Shown here piece by piece: positions 1 to 11,321 of a stretch of 64,000 nucleotides of DNA. Position 1 is the stretch's first letter. Each line of letters opens with the position of its first letter. The notes beneath the pieces were generated by a model. It worked only from the letters and a program-made list of their open reading frames with translations. It was not told the DNA's origin and ran no database searches. Where the stretch lies: positions 58,409 to 122,408 of the forward strand of contig NZ_ABGR01000009.1 of NCBI RefSeq assembly GCF_000171815.1. Direction: 5' to 3'. This DNA comes from Vibrio sp. AND4 (GTDB lineage: Bacteria > Pseudomonadota > Gammaproteobacteria > Enterobacterales > Vibrionaceae). Both the position numbers and the translations under genes were made by a program.

Positions 1-1
1 C

Positions 2-1015
2 AACAATTACAAAGCGCTACTGAAAAAGGGGAGTGGTCCTTACTTCTACATTCCAAAGTTGCAATCGCATCATGAAGCGAAGTGGTGGAGTGACGTATTT
101 CATTTCACCGAAGAATATTTCGGTTTGGACACGGGCATTATCAAAGCCACCGTACTGATTGAAACCTTGCCTGCTGTATTCGAAATGGACGAAATCCTGT
201 TCTCACTTAAAGAGCACATCGTTGGTTTGAATTGTGGTCGCTGGGATTACATCTTCAGCTACATCAAAACATTGAAAAGCCACCCAGACCGCGTACTTCC
301 AGATCGTCAAGTGGTGACCATGAATAAGCCGTTCCTTAACGCTTACTCGAGATTGCTGGTACGTACTTGCCATAAGCGTGGTGCGTTTGCGATGGGCGGC
401 ATGGCTGCCTTTATTCCCGCAAAAGATCCTCAAGAAAATCAACAAGTACTGGATAAGATCCGTAACGATAAATCATTGGAAGCCAATAATGGTCACGACG
501 GCACTTGGGTTGCGCACCCTGGCCTGGCCGACACCGCGGTAGAGGTGTTCAGCGCCACACTGGGTCAGCGTACCAATCAATTGGATGTGAGCCGTGTGGA
601 GGATGCACCAATCACAGCTGAAGACTTGCTGGAACCATGCGAAGGGGAACGCTCAGAACAAGGTATGCGCCACAACATTCGCGTGGCGTTGCAATATATT
701 GAGGCTTGGATCTCTGGCAATGGATGCGTGCCGATTTACGGACTGATGGAAGACGCTGCGACGGCGGAAATCTCCCGTGCTTCTATCTGGCAATGGATTC
801 AACACGGTAAGTCGCTCGACAACGGGTTGAAGGTCACTAAGGCGCTTTTCGAGCTGTATCTGAAAGAAGAGATTGAAGTTGTGAAGCAAGAGGTGGGTGA
901 ACAGCGTTATCAAGCAGGTCGTTTTGAAGAAGCGGCAGACTTGATGGCAAGGTTGACCACTAGCGATGAACTGACCAACTTTTTAACCATTCCAGGTTAC
1001 GACTACTTGGACTAA
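2..1015 (+). CDS. aceB: Malate synthase A, 3' part (5' end outside window)
   Basis: Condenses glyoxylate with acetyl-CoA to give malate in the glyoxylate shunt, in the cytoplasm. The frame is open from base 2, so the true start lies upstream and 337 C-terminal residues are visible; the family is about 530 residues. The segment ETLPAVFEMDEILF matches the conserved malate synthase core, followed by the C-terminal region with AHPGLADTAVEVF. It lies 129 bp upstream of isocitrate lyase in the same direction, the usual aceBA order. No terminator separates the two, so co-transcription is likely. Confidence 0.97.
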   Translation, partial: NNYKALLKKGSGPYFYIPKLQSHHEAKWWSDVFHFTEEYFGLDTGIIKATVLIETLPAVFEMDEILFSLKEHIVGLNCGRWDYIFSYIKTLKSHPDRVLPDRQVVTMNKPFLNAYSRLLVRTCHKRGAFAMGGMAAFIPAKDPQENQQVLDKIRNDKSLEANNGHDGTWVAHPGLADTAVEVFSATLGQRTNQLDVSRVEDAPITAEDLLEPCEGERSEQGMRHNIRVALQYIEAWISGNGCVPIYGLMEDAATAEISRASIWQWIQHGKSLDNGLKVTKALFELYLKEEIEVVKQEVGEQRYQAGRFEEAADLMARLTTSDELTNFLTIPGYDYLD

Positions 1016-1144
1016 TCGAAAGCGCCAAACTAACGATTTTTTTTTACCAATAAGTAAAGGATTCGAGGCAGATATGGATGTACTGCCTGAGAACGGAAAA
1101 CTCAACGCACACGCCAAAGTGTACATAATATGAGGGATAGACCA

Positions 1145-2458
1145 ATGACGAATTTAACTCGCCGCCAACAAATAGAAGCTCTGGAAAAAGACTGGGCAAC
1201 CAATCCACGCTGGAAAAACGTAAAGCGGACCTACACAGCAGAAGAAGTCGTAGAATTACGTGGTTCTATGGTACCTGCCAATACCATCGCACAACGCGGA
1301 GCCGACAAACTTTGGTCACTGGTCAACGGTAGTTCAAAGAAGGGTTACGTAAACTGTCTTGGCGCACTCACTGGAGGGCAAGCGGTACAGCAAGCAAAAG
1401 CGGGTATTGAAGCGATTTACCTCTCTGGCTGGCAGGTAGCGGCAGACAACAACACGGCTTCAACTATGTACCCGGACCAATCGCTCTACCCAGTAGATTC
1501 TGTCCCTTCAGTCGTGAAACGTATCAACAACTCATTTCGTCGCGCAGACCAAATTCAATGGTCAGCAGGTAAATCGCCTCAAGACGAAGGGGGTATTGAT
1601 TACTTCCTACCAATTGTCGCGGATGCAGAGGCCGGGTTCGGTGGTGTACTCAATGCTTATGAGTTGATGAAATCGATGATTGATGCAGGTGCGGCGGGTG
1701 TTCACTTTGAGGATCAATTAGCGTCAGTGAAGAAGTGCGGCCATATGGGGGGGAAAGTACTGGTTCCAACCCAAGAAGCGGTACAAAAATTGGTTGCGGC
1801 TCGGCTAGCAGCAGACGTGGCGGGCACGACAACACTGGTCATTGCGCGTACCGATGCAAACGCCGCAGACCTGCTAACGTCTGATTGCGACCCGTACGAC
1901 AAAGACTTTATTCAAGGAGAGCGCACGCCAGAGGGGTTCTACCGTGTTCGTGCAGGTATCGATCAAGCTATCTCTCGTGGTTTGGCTTACGCGCCATATG
2001 CGGACCTTATTTGGTGCGAGACAGCAACGCCTTGTCTAGAAGAAGCGCGTAAGTTTGCAGAAGCGATTCATGCTGAGTACCCAGATCAACTGTTGGCATA
2101 CAACTGCTCGCCTTCATTCAATTGGGAGAAGAACCTCGACGCAGAGACCATTGCCAAGTTCCAACAAGAGCTGGCTGATATGGGTTACAAGTACCAGTTC
2201 ATCACACTTGCAGGTATCCACAACATGTGGTTCAACATGTTTGAATTGGCACACGCTTACGCACAAGGTGAAGGCATGCGTCATTATGTTGAAAAAGTTC
2301 AGCGTCCTGAGTTCAAGGCAGCAGAAAAAGGCTACACGTTTGTCGCGCATCAGCAAGAGGTAGGTACAGGGTATTTCGATAGAATGACCAATACTATTCA
2401 AGGCGGTAACTCGTCAGTGACAGCGTTAACTGGGTCTACTGAAGAAGACCAATTCTAA
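1145..2458 (+). CDS. aceA: Isocitrate lyase
   Basis: Cleaves isocitrate to succinate and glyoxylate, the first glyoxylate shunt step. The 437-residue product matches the family length (E. coli 434). The signature KKCGHMGG carries the catalytic cysteine at about residue 198, and the metal-binding region [10 protein letters not shown] lies upstream. An in-frame ATG exists 15 bp upstream at 1130, but the ATG at 1145 has GAGGGA about 7 nt before it and yields the usual [10 protein letters not shown] start, so I chose 1145. It follows aceB and ends at a strong terminator. AceA is often controlled by IclR/ArcA-type regulators, but I saw no clear operator. Confidence 0.97.
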   Translation: MTNLTRRQQIEALEKDWATNPRWKNVKRTYTAEEVVELRGSMVPANTIAQRGADKLWSLVNGSSKKGYVNCLGALTGGQAVQQAKAGIEAIYLSGWQVAADNNTASTMYPDQSLYPVDSVPSVVKRINNSFRRADQIQWSAGKSPQDEGGIDYFLPIVADAEAGFGGVLNAYELMKSMIDAGAAGVHFEDQLASVKKCGHMGGKVLVPTQEAVQKLVAARLAADVAGTTTLVIARTDANAADLLTSDCDPYDKDFIQGERTPEGFYRVRAGIDQAISRGLAYAPYADLIWCETATPCLEEARKFAEAIHAEYPDQLLAYNCSPSFNWEKNLDAETIAKFQQELADMGYKYQFITLAGIHNMWFNMFELAHAYAQGEGMRHYVEKVQRPEFKAAEKGYTFVAHQQEVGTGYFDRMTNTIQGGNSSVTALTGSTEEDQF

Positions 2459-2500
2459 CCAGCATGAATCACAAATGATTAGGTGAGTAATGGAATCTTT

Positions 2501-2527
2501 GAGCGGCGATTAAGCCGCTCTTTTTTT
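2501..2527 (+). terminator. Rho-independent terminator after aceA
   Basis: GAGCGGC pairs with GCCGCTC around a short loop, followed by seven T. Confidence 0.9.
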
Positions 2528-2956
2528 GCTAGTTCAGAGCACTTATTTATTGTGATTGGCCGTTGTTGCGCGCTCACCAGCCTCGATCGCACGAGTGCAG
2601 GCCTCAACCAGCGCTAATTTCTCCTGCCGCACAGGCACGTGACTGATCGTACTTGCAAAGCATGGTCGTGACGATGATGACTAAAAACTGACCTTGGTTT
2701 TCTTTGTTACCAATTTGTCTTTGTTGTCGATTTGCCCTTATTGTCACTGCCCATTTTTATTCATTACTGAACGTGATTTGAGTATATTCTACGCCTTTCA
2801 TGTTTCATTGCCCTTTGACTCAAAGCTTTTACCGTCAATCTGAGGGGATTTGCTTGCTATTGCAGCATGTAAACATATACTAGTTTGCTGCGAAAAACTC
2901 GTCGCAATTTTATCGTCGCCCTAGACGTGATTTGACCAATAGATAAGACAAGTAAT
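2528..2956. other. Intergenic region aceA-queA with possible decayed reading frame
   Basis: About 430 bp without a convincing gene. On the minus strand at about 2543-2674 there is an open stretch of about 43 codons, bounded by stops and lacking a good start, that reads protein-like near its end (EKLALVEACTRAIEAGERA). It could be the tail of a lost gene, but I do not recognise the family. At 2703-2736 a 17-bp imperfect tandem duplication (TTTGTTACCAATTTGTC-like) is seen. The queA promoter should lie in the last 100 bp; no consensus stands out. Confidence 0.35.
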
Positions 2957-4009
2957 ATGCAAGTATCAGATTTCCATTTCGATCTTCCAGATGAACTCAT
3001 CGCTCGTTACCCTCAGCCAGAGCGTACCGCTAGTCGACTGCTGCAGATGGACGGCAACACAGGTGAACTCGTTGACGGCACATTTACCGATGTGTTGGAT
3101 CAAATCCAAGCCGGTGATCTGGTGGTTTTCAACAATACTCGCGTCATTCCTGCGCGTATGTTTGGTCGTAAAGAGTCAGGTGGTAAGTTAGAGGTGCTCG
3201 TGGAGCGTATGCTTGACGAGAAAAGCATTCTGGCACACGTTCGTTGTTCAAAGTCACCAAAGCCTGGGACAACGATCCTAGTTGGTGAAAATGACGAGTA
3301 TACAGCGCAAATGGTGGCTCGTCATGATGCATTATTTGAACTGAAGTTTAACGCCGATAAGACGGTTTTGGAGATTTTGGAAGAAATTGGTCACATGCCA
3401 CTTCCTCCTTACATTGACCGTCCAGATGATGACTCAGATAAAGAGCGTTATCAAACCGTTTACAATCAAAAGCCTGGTGCGGTTGCTGCGCCGACGGCTG
3501 GCCTTCATTTTGATGATATTCTACTTGAAAAGATCAAGGCGAAAGGCGCCGAGTTTGCTTACGTGACACTGCATGTTGGCGCAGGTACGTTCCAGCCAGT
3601 AAAAGTGGATGATATCAATGATCATCACATGCACGCAGAGTACGTTGAAGTACCGCAAGAGGTAGTGGACGCGATTAATGCAACGAAAGCGCGTGGTGGC
3701 CGAATCGTTGCAGTCGGTACAACCTCAGTGCGTTCACTTGAGAGTGCAGCGCAAGACGCGTTGAAGAAAGGCACAGAGCTGGTACCATTCTTTGGTGATA
3801 CGGAAATTTTTATCTATCCTGGTTACGAGTACCAGCTGGTGGATTGCTTGATCACCAACTTCCACTTACCAGAATCGACCTTGATCATGTTGGTCAGTGC
3901 GTTTGCTGGTTACGAGAACACCATGAATGCTTATCAGCACGCGGTGGAAAACCAATACCGTTTTTTCTCGTACGGTGATTCAATGTTCATTAAGAAGAAA
4001 ACGATATAA
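2957..4009 (+). CDS. queA: S-adenosylmethionine:tRNA ribosyltransferase-isomerase
   Basis: Transfers and isomerises the ribosyl moiety of SAM onto preQ1 in tRNA to form epoxyqueuosine, the step after Tgt. At 350 residues it is close to the family size. Recognisable conserved blocks include the N-terminal [16 protein letters not shown], the central [13 protein letters not shown] and the C-terminal [17 protein letters not shown]. The start at ATG 2957 gives the usual [12 protein letters not shown]-terminus. The substrate-producing gene tgt follows 231 bp downstream, so the queuosine genes are grouped, although a weak terminator-like hairpin lies between them. Confidence 0.97.
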   Translation: MQVSDFHFDLPDELIARYPQPERTASRLLQMDGNTGELVDGTFTDVLDQIQAGDLVVFNNTRVIPARMFGRKESGGKLEVLVERMLDEKSILAHVRCSKSPKPGTTILVGENDEYTAQMVARHDALFELKFNADKTVLEILEEIGHMPLPPYIDRPDDDSDKERYQTVYNQKPGAVAAPTAGLHFDDILLEKIKAKGAEFAYVTLHVGAGTFQPVKVDDINDHHMHAEYVEVPQEVVDAINATKARGGRIVAVGTTSVRSLESAAQDALKKGTELVPFFGDTEIFIYPGYEYQLVDCLITNFHLPESTLIMLVSAFAGYENTMNAYQHAVENQYRFFSYGDSMFIKKKTI

Positions 4010-4045
4010 AATTCCCGTTTCCCCTCGATTCGCATAAGTGGTAAT

Positions 4046-4076
4046 AGGGCGCAAAGTACTGGCCATTGCCCTTTTT
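4046..4076 (+). terminator. Possible weak terminator after queA
   Basis: AGG plus GCAA can pair with TTGC plus CCT, with a GC bulge and an 11-nt loop, followed by a five-T run. Weak compared with the other terminators here. Confidence 0.4.
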
Positions 4077-4183
4077 AGGAGAGAGGCGAGCAGAGGGTAA
4101 CAAGTTACGAGTGCTAGCAGTAAGCTAGGAAACAGAGCAGAATTTCAGCTTTGTCTCTCGCACGGAAAGCGACCGCTCCTTAA

Positions 4184-5389
<1,206 letters not shown>

Positions 5390-5398
5390 AAGAATTAA

Positions 5399-5426
5399 GG
5401 CCTTTGGCATGTTGCCAGAGGCTTTT
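5399..5426 (+). terminator. Possible weak terminator or attenuator between tgt and yajC
   Basis: GCCTTTGGCA pairs with TGCCAGAGGC (one G-U) around TGT, followed by TTTT only. Probably partial read-through into yajC. Confidence 0.5.
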
Positions 5427-5554
5427 GCTAATAGAGTAGGCTAACGTGCGTTATTTTTGAGAAGGCGGTCCCTATTACCTAACCTCAAACTTGAATCTAA
5501 TTTACGAAAGCCCAACTTGTTGGATTATCAATAAAATATAATGAGGATTTATTA

Positions 5555-5884
5555 ATGTTTATTTCTCAAGCTCACGCAGCGGCAGAAGGTGCTCCAGCTG
5601 GCGGCGGTTTTGAAATGCTGATCATGCTAGGCATGTTCGCGGTGATTTTTTACTTCATGATTTACCGTCCACAATCTAAGCGTGTTAAAGAACACAAGAA
5701 CCTAATGTCTTCTATGGGTAAAGGGGATGAAGTACTAACAAGCGGCGGTCTAGTGGGTAAAATCACCAAGATTGCTGAAGACAATGATTTCATTTCAATT
5801 GAGCTAAATGTAAACAATGAAGTTGTCATCAAGAAAGACTTTGTAACTGCAGTGCTACCAAAAGGTACGCTGAAGTCTCTATAA
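5555..5884 (+). CDS. yajC: Sec translocon accessory subunit YajC
   Basis: Small inner-membrane protein that joins SecD and SecF in the SecDF-YajC accessory complex of the general secretory pathway. It has 109 residues: a short Ala/Gly-rich N-terminus, one hydrophobic segment (about residues 21-40, MLIMLGMFAVIFYFMIYRP) and a cytoplasmic soluble domain. It starts at ATG 5555 after GAGGAT and lies 20 bp upstream of secD, consistent with a yajC-secD-secF operon. Confidence 0.96.
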   Translation: MFISQAHAAAEGAPAGGGFEMLIMLGMFAVIFYFMIYRPQSKRVKEHKNLMSSMGKGDEVLTSGGLVGKITKIAEDNDFISIELNVNNEVVIKKDFVTAVLPKGTLKSL

Positions 5885-5904
5885 ACAGCTAAAGGATCCT
5901 CGCT

Positions 5905-7761
5905 GTGCTAAACCGTTATCCATTATGGAAGTATTTGATGGTGTTTTTTGCCGTCATCACCGCTGCATTGTACGCACTTCCAAATATCTACGGTGAAGAT
6001 CCGGCTATTCAAATTACAGGGGCGCGCGGCGCCTCTGTCGATATGTCAACGCTGGATTCTGTCACCAAAGCTCTTGATAAAGAGCAGCTTTCTCATAAGT
6101 CCATTGCTCTCGAGAATGGATCGATTCTTGTTCGTTTCAATGACACGGACACCCAAATCAGTGCACGCGATATTATCAGCGAAGCGCTTGGCAAAGATAA
6201 AATTGTTGCACTCAATCTTGCTCCATCGACACCAGATTGGCTCGAAGCCGTTGGTGCGTCACCACTTAAGCTCGGTCTTGACCTGCGCGGTGGTGTTCAC
6301 TTCCTAATGGAAGTCGATATGGACGCGGCGATGGAGAAGTTAGTTGGTCAGCAAGAAGAAGCTTTCCGCAGTGAACTTCGCGAAGCTAAGATTCGTTACC
6401 GTGCAATCCGCCCTTCTGGTACAGAGGGTGTCGAAGTCTTGTTACGTAACGAGGAGCAATTAGCGGAAGCAAAAACTACGCTAGTAAAGAATCACCCAGA
6501 CATGAAGTTTGTCGATGCTGATTCTAATGGCCGTTACGCCTTAATTGCTACCTTTACTGAACAGCGTTTGCAAGAGATACGCAACTACGCTGTTGAACAA
6601 AACATCACGATTCTTCGAAACCGTGTTAACGAACTGGGTGTTGCTGAACCTTTAGTACAACGTCAAGGCGCTAGCCGTATTGTCGTTGAACTACCGGGCG
6701 TTCAAGACACTGCCCGTGCCAAGGAAATTCTAGGAGCAACAGCCACACTAGAGTTCCGTGAAGTCGACGATAAAGCTGACCTATCAGCAGCGGCAAGTGG
6801 CCGTGCGCCAGCAGGCAGCGAAGTCAAGATGGATCGTGATGGTCGTCCAGTTGTGCTTAAGAAACGCGTTATCCTTGGTGGTCAAAGCATCACGGACGCC
6901 AGTTCAAGTGCTGATGAATACGGTCGTCCACAAGTTAACATCTCGTTAGATAGCGAAGGTGGTAACAAGATGTCGGCGTTCTCTAAAAAGAACATCGGTA
7001 AGCTGATGGCGACGGTATTTGCAGAGTACAAAGACAGTGGCCGCCGCACGCCTGAAGGTAAAGTTATCCTTGATAAGCATGAAGAAGTCATCAACCAAGC
7101 AACGATTCAATCAGCTCTTGGTCGTAACTTCCGTATCACAGGTATCGACTCTGCTGCAGAAGCGCACAACCTAGCTCTTTTACTTCGTGCAGGTGCACTA
7201 ATCGCGCCTATCTCTATCGTTGAGGAGCGTACCATTGGTCCATCAATGGGTCAGCAAAATATCGATATGGGTATCCAAGCATGTATCTGGGGCATGGTAG
7301 CCGTAATGCTATTTACGCTGCTCTACTACCGCGGTTTTGGTTTGATTGCCAATATTGCACTGATGGCGAACCTAGTGCTTATCATTGGCGTGATGTCGAT
7401 GATTCCAGGGGCAACCATGACGCTGCCTGGTATTGCAGGTATCGTGCTGACGGTCGGTATGGCGGTCGATGCGAACGTGTTGATATTCGAGCGTATCCGT
7501 GAAGAACTACGAGATGGACGCAGTCCGCAACAGGCGATTCATCAGGGATACGCGAACGCGTTTAGTACCATTGCCGATGCCAACATCACAACGCTGATCA
7601 CTGCCATTATTCTATTTGCAGTGGGCACAGGCGCGGTGAAAGGCTTCGCAGTAACACTATCTATTGGTATCTTAACTTCAATGTTCACCGCCATCATTGG
7701 TACACGTTGTATCGTGAACCTGGTTTACGGTGGCAAACGCGTTGATAAATTGTCGATCTAA
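5905..7761 (+). CDS. secD: Protein translocase subunit SecD
   Basis: RND-type inner-membrane protein that, with SecF, uses the proton motive force to complete protein export through SecYEG. It starts at GTG 5905 with an upstream AAAGGAT; 618 residues, the usual size. An N-terminal membrane segment (about residues 9-27) is followed by a large periplasmic domain containing the conserved [17 protein letters not shown] block, then a C-terminal bundle of five membrane segments including [18 protein letters not shown], the motif that holds the conserved Asp and Arg. SecF follows 14 bp downstream. Confidence 0.98.
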   Translation: MLNRYPLWKYLMVFFAVITAALYALPNIYGEDPAIQITGARGASVDMSTLDSVTKALDKEQLSHKSIALENGSILVRFNDTDTQISARDIISEALGKDKIVALNLAPSTPDWLEAVGASPLKLGLDLRGGVHFLMEVDMDAAMEKLVGQQEEAFRSELREAKIRYRAIRPSGTEGVEVLLRNEEQLAEAKTTLVKNHPDMKFVDADSNGRYALIATFTEQRLQEIRNYAVEQNITILRNRVNELGVAEPLVQRQGASRIVVELPGVQDTARAKEILGATATLEFREVDDKADLSAAASGRAPAGSEVKMDRDGRPVVLKKRVILGGQSITDASSSADEYGRPQVNISLDSEGGNKMSAFSKKNIGKLMATVFAEYKDSGRRTPEGKVILDKHEEVINQATIQSALGRNFRITGIDSAAEAHNLALLLRAGALIAPISIVEERTIGPSMGQQNIDMGIQACIWGMVAVMLFTLLYYRGFGLIANIALMANLVLIIGVMSMIPGATMTLPGIAGIVLTVGMAVDANVLIFERIREELRDGRSPQQAIHQGYANAFSTIADANITTLITAIILFAVGTGAVKGFAVTLSIGILTSMFTAIIGTRCIVNLVYGGKRVDKLSI

Positions 7762-7775
7762 GGCTGGGAATTAAT

Positions 7776-8723
7776 ATGTTTCAGATTCTAAAAGCAGAAA
7801 AAACGATCGGCTTTATGCGTTGGTCGAAAGTCGCGTTCGCGTTCTCTATCTTCATGATCGCTGCTTCTATCTTCACATTATCAACCAAGTGGTTGAACTG
7901 GGGCCTAGACTTTACTGGTGGCACACTTATCGAGGTTGGTTTTGAACAACCAGCAAACCTTGAGAATATTCGTGCGGCGTTAGATTCAAAAGGTTTCGGT
8001 GATGCGACCGTACAAAACTTCGGAAGTGCTCGTGAAGTGATGGTTCGCCTTCGTCCACGCGATGATATGTCTGGCGAAACGCTGGGTAACCAAATCATCG
8101 GTGCGATTAAAGAAGGTACGGGTGAAAGCGTAGAAATGCGCCGTATCGAATTTGTCGGTCCAAATGTGGGGGATGAATTAACGGAAGCGGGTGGTCTGGC
8201 GATTCTTGCATCGCTAATCTGTATCCTGCTTTACGTATCGATGCGATTTGAATGGCGTTTGGCAGCAGGTGCGGTTCTTGCGCTAGCACACGATATCATC
8301 ATTACGTTGGGGGTCTTCTCATTTTTACAAATTGAAGTCGACCTCACTATCGTCGCAGCGCTGCTCACGGTCGTCGGTTACTCGCTTAATGATACCATCG
8401 TTGTATTCGACCGGATTCGTGAAAACTTCCGTAAGATGCGTAAGGGTGAGCCTTCAGACATTATGGATGCTTCAATTACTCAAACATTGAGTCGTACTTT
8501 GATTACATCCGGTACAACCTTGTTCGTAGTTATTGCTCTGTTCATGCAGGGTGGGGCGATGATTCACGGTTTTGCAACTGCCCTTTTACTGGGTATCACT
8601 GTAGGTACTTACTCTTCTATCTATGTAGCATCAGCTCTTGCTCTCAAACTGGGTATCCAGAAAGAGCACTTGATGCCACCTCAAGTAGAAAAAGAAGGCG
8701 CAGAGTTCGACGAGATGCCATAA
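7776..8723 (+). CDS. secF: Protein translocase subunit SecF
   Basis: Partner of SecD in the SecDF-YajC export motor. The 315-residue product has one N-terminal membrane segment, a periplasmic domain with the family motif LDFTGGTLIEVGF, and a C-terminal bundle carrying GYSLNDTIVVFDRIRENFR, the counterpart of the Sec[14 protein letters not shown] motif. It is last in the yajC-secD-secF operon and is closed by a strong terminator. Confidence 0.98.
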   Translation: MFQILKAEKTIGFMRWSKVAFAFSIFMIAASIFTLSTKWLNWGLDFTGGTLIEVGFEQPANLENIRAALDSKGFGDATVQNFGSAREVMVRLRPRDDMSGETLGNQIIGAIKEGTGESVEMRRIEFVGPNVGDELTEAGGLAILASLICILLYVSMRFEWRLAAGAVLALAHDIIITLGVFSFLQIEVDLTIVAALLTVVGYSLNDTIVVFDRIRENFRKMRKGEPSDIMDASITQTLSRTLITSGTTLFVVIALFMQGGAMIHGFATALLLGITVGTYSSIYVASALALKLGIQKEHLMPPQVEKEGAEFDEMP

Positions 8724-8744
8724 GGCATGTTGAGAATCGAAAAC

Positions 8745-8774
8745 AAAAACCGCTGAGCAGTCAGCGGTTTTTTT
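8745..8774 (+). terminator. Terminator after secF
   Basis: ACCGCTGA pairs with TCAGCGGT around GCAG, followed by a run of T. The flanking A-run could also let it act on the other strand. Confidence 0.9.
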
Positions 8775-8852
8775 ATGCCAGACCAATCTTGAGACCCAAT
8801 CAACCTTGCTACTGACCAACCTCAAAAGTCGCCCGGTGAGGAATTTTAGACA

Positions 8853-8881
8853 CAAAAAAGCCCCGCTCAGTAAGCAGGGCT
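8853..8881 (-). terminator. Terminator after suhB
   Basis: On the minus strand AGCCC and GCT pair with AGC and GGGCT around a short loop, each arm with one unpaired base, followed by six T. Confidence 0.8.
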
Positions 8882-8912
8882 ATTCAAAAGGGGCAAGTAT
8901 GACTTGGACGTC

Positions 8913-9716
8913 TTACTTTTGCATCGCCTCATTGCCGTTTTCGCGAATGTGCTTAAGGATAGATTTCACACCACGATTGCTAGAAGCAACGATATTACCA
9001 GACTTCATGTATTCAGTACCGCCAGCAAAGTCAGTTAGGATTGCGCCTGCTTCACGTGCAATAAGCTCACTTGCAGCCATTTCCCAAGGTTTTAGGCCTA
9101 GTTCTAAGTAACCATCTACACGGCCAGCAGCCACGTAACATAGGTCAAGAGCTGGGCAGCCTGTACGACGGAAGTCAGCACATTCAGTGAAAAGAGCACC
9201 GATGATCTTGATGTAAGATTCAGAATGTTGCTTCTGTTTGAATGGGAAACCAGTCGCTAGAACAGTACCATGTAGGTCTTTCAGTTGACTCACACGGATA
9301 CGTGCGTTGTTGAGCTGAGCGCCAGCACCACGTTGTGCTGTGAATAGATCATTTTGCAATGGATCATAGACACAAGCCACTTCAGTTTTGCCTTTGAAGC
9401 GTACTGCGATAGATACTGCGAAGTGCGGGTAGCCTTTTACGAAATTATTCGTGCCATCCAGTGGGTCGATGATCCATTGTACGTCTTTATCTCTACCTTC
9501 GATAAGACCAGCTTCCTCAGCAACGATACAGTGATCCGGGTAAGACTGCTTGATAGTATCGATGATGATAGATTCAGCTTCTTTGTCTACGTTAGTCGTA
9601 AAGTTATTCGTGCCTTTTAGCGTAGATTCAACTTTATCTTTGTTTTCTGCTGATTTAGCAATGTGATTGCCTGCCTTTCGCGCAGCGCGAATAGCAATGT
9701 TTAGCATTGGATGCAT
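8913..9716 (-). CDS. suhB: Inositol-1-monophosphatase family protein; Nus complex factor SuhB
   Basis: A Mg-dependent inositol monophosphatase-family protein that in E. coli also joins the NusABEG complex during rRNA transcription. The frame extends to 9746, but the ATG at 9716 gives MHPMLNIAIRAARKAGN, the family N-terminus, and 267 residues exactly as in E. coli. Metal-site motifs are present: EEAG, WIIDPLDGTNNF and the C-terminal WEMAASELIAREAGA. It is divergent from trmJ across 229 bp, as in E. coli, and ends in its own terminator. Confidence 0.97.
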   Translation of the reverse strand: MHPMLNIAIRAARKAGNHIAKSAENKDKVESTLKGTNNFTTNVDKEAESIIIDTIKQSYPDHCIVAEEAGLIEGRDKDVQWIIDPLDGTNNFVKGYPHFAVSIAVRFKGKTEVACVYDPLQNDLFTAQRGAGAQLNNARIRVSQLKDLHGTVLATGFPFKQKQHSESYIKIIGALFTECADFRRTGCPALDLCYVAAGRVDGYLELGLKPWEMAASELIAREAGAILTDFAGGTEYMKSGNIVASSNRGVKSILKHIRENGNEAMQK

Positions 9717-9945
9717 ACGAGTTTCCCAACGGATGTTAAAGAACAATTTAAAGCGGCGGCGAGTATACCAGAGTCAATGGAAAAAGGAAGTGGTTATTTT
9801 TTGCGCGTTAGTGAGGCTTGGCGATAGTTTTATGCATAAATAGGCAGACAAGTGATGAGAATACAAATAGAAATCTGCTTCGCTCTAGGGTGTGTTAGAA
9901 AGTTATGATAATATCTCGCGGTTTTCATTCAGGTAGCAAACACAG

Positions 9946-10665
9946 ATGTTGGATCAAGTAAAAATCGTACTCGTCGGAACTTCTCATTCAGGCAACATTG
10001 GCTCGGCTGCAAGAGCGATGAAAGTCATGGGTCTAAGCCAACTTGTATTGGTTGAGCCGCAGTGTGAAGTTGATGACCAAACCCTTGCTCTTGCTGCTGG
10101 TGCGGGCGATATTGCTCAAAACGCAACCGTCGTAAGCACGCTTGAGGAGGCCATCGCAGATTGTGGTCTTGTTGTCGGATCCAGTGCACGTTCACGTACA
10201 CTCGAATGGCCAATGCTCGAGCCACGTGAATGTGGTGAGAAGTTTGCCGTGGAAGGCCAAAAACACCCCGTTGCATTAGTCTTTGGCCGTGAAAGAACGG
10301 GCTTAACCAACGACGAATTGCAGAAGTGTCATTACCACGTTTGCATACCGGCAAACCCTGAATACAGTTCACTTAATCTAGCCATGGCTGTGCAAACATT
10401 GAGCTATGAAGTTCGTGTCGCGCACCTTAATCTAGAGCAAAGTCAATACGCGCCAAATGCTGTTGAAGAATACCCGCGCCATAAAGAACTCGAAATGTTC
10501 TTTGAGCACCTTGAAAAGGTACTGGTTGACACCCAATTTATCAACAAAGAACAGCCGGGCCAGGTGATGAACAAACTACGTCGCTTATATTCCCGTGCAC
10601 GACCAGAAACTCAAGAGTTGAATATTTTGCGTGGTGTGCTTTCGGCAATAGAAAAGAAGCGCTGA
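9946..10665 (+). CDS. trmJ: tRNA (cytidine/uridine-2'-O-)-methyltransferase TrmJ
   Basis: SPOUT-class SAM-dependent enzyme that 2'-O-methylates position 32 of tRNAs. The 239 residues match the family (about 245). The trefoil-knot motifs are visible: an N-terminal [19 protein letters not shown], central [16 protein letters not shown] and the C-terminal [17 protein letters not shown] of the SAM-binding knot. It stands directly upstream of iscR, with the IscR operator region between them, the conserved gammaproteobacterial order. Confidence 0.96.
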   Translation: MLDQVKIVLVGTSHSGNIGSAARAMKVMGLSQLVLVEPQCEVDDQTLALAAGAGDIAQNATVVSTLEEAIADCGLVVGSSARSRTLEWPMLEPRECGEKFAVEGQKHPVALVFGRERTGLTNDELQKCHYHVCIPANPEYSSLNLAMAVQTLSYEVRVAHLNLEQSQYAPNAVEEYPRHKELEMFFEHLEKVLVDTQFINKEQPGQVMNKLRRLYSRARPETQELNILRGVLSAIEKKR

Positions 10666-10693
10666 ATAATAACCGCTTTAGATGTGTGGATGA

Positions 10694-10743
10694 ATACCTG
10701 ACTAAAACAGTCAAATAAATACTTGACCATTTTAGTCGGGTAT
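10694..10743 (+). promoter_or_regulatory. Two contiguous IscR type-1 binding sites upstream of iscR
   Basis: Two 25-bp sites abut exactly. Site 1 (10694-10718) begins ATACCTGACTAAAACAGTC. Site 2 (10719-10743) begins ATACTTGACCATTTTAGTC and ends GGGTAT. Both fit the known type-1 pattern ATASYYGACT-N5-AGTCRRSTAT, site 2 with a C in place of the final T of GACT and site 1 with a weaker right end. By analogy with E. coli, [2Fe-2S]-IscR bound here represses iscR-iscSUA. TTGACC at 10723-10728, inside site 2, could serve as -35. Confidence 0.9.
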
Positions 10744-10786
10744 GAAAAAATTCTAATCATTACAAACCATGTGGATACGGTGTGGA

Positions 10787-11293
10787 ATGAAACTTACATC
10801 TAAAGGACGATATGCAGTGACAGCCATGCTGGATGTGGCACTGCACTCGCAACAAAACCCAGTCCCTCTTGCTGATATTTCAGAGCGTCAGGGTATTTCG
10901 CTGTCTTATTTAGAGCAGCTTTTCTCAAAATTGCGTAAAGCAGGCCTAGTAGCCAGCGTTCGTGGTCCTGGTGGTGGTTACCGACTCGGCGCAGATGCGC
11001 ACAGTATTGCTATTGGCACTGTGATTGCCGCGGTTGATGAGTCAATAGACGCAACCAAATGCCAAGGTAAAGGTGATTGCCAAGGCGGCATTCGTTGTTT
11101 AACTCACACGTTGTGGCGTGACCTGAGTTCTCGTATTAGCGACTTCTTGAATAACATTACGCTCGGTGAGCTAATGACAGACAATGAAGTCTTAGAAATT
11201 TCTGATCGTCAGGACATTGATCTGGCGGTCGCTCATGGGCTTTCAAACAAAAATACAACCGCCGCGCCCATCGGTGTAAACGTCCGCTCTTAG
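10787..11293 (+). CDS. iscR: Fe-S cluster assembly regulator IscR
   Basis: Rrf2-family transcription factor that senses Fe-S status through a [2Fe-2S] cluster and represses its own operon. The frame extends upstream to 10769, but the ATG at 10787 gives [20 protein letters not shown], the family N-terminus, and 168 residues. A winged helix-turn-helix fills the N-terminal part. The three cluster cysteines are spaced as expected in [13 protein letters not shown] (C-x5-C-x5-C). It is first of eight co-directional isc genes, with iscS starting 28 bp downstream. Confidence 0.98.
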   Translation: MKLTSKGRYAVTAMLDVALHSQQNPVPLADISERQGISLSYLEQLFSKLRKAGLVASVRGPGGGYRLGADAHSIAIGTVIAAVDESIDATKCQGKGDCQGGIRCLTHTLWRDLSSRISDFLNNITLGELMTDNEVLEISDRQDIDLAVAHGLSNKNTTAAPIGVNVRS

Positions 11294-11321
11294 CGGTCTG
11301 CATTTTACATTGGAGTAGAGA

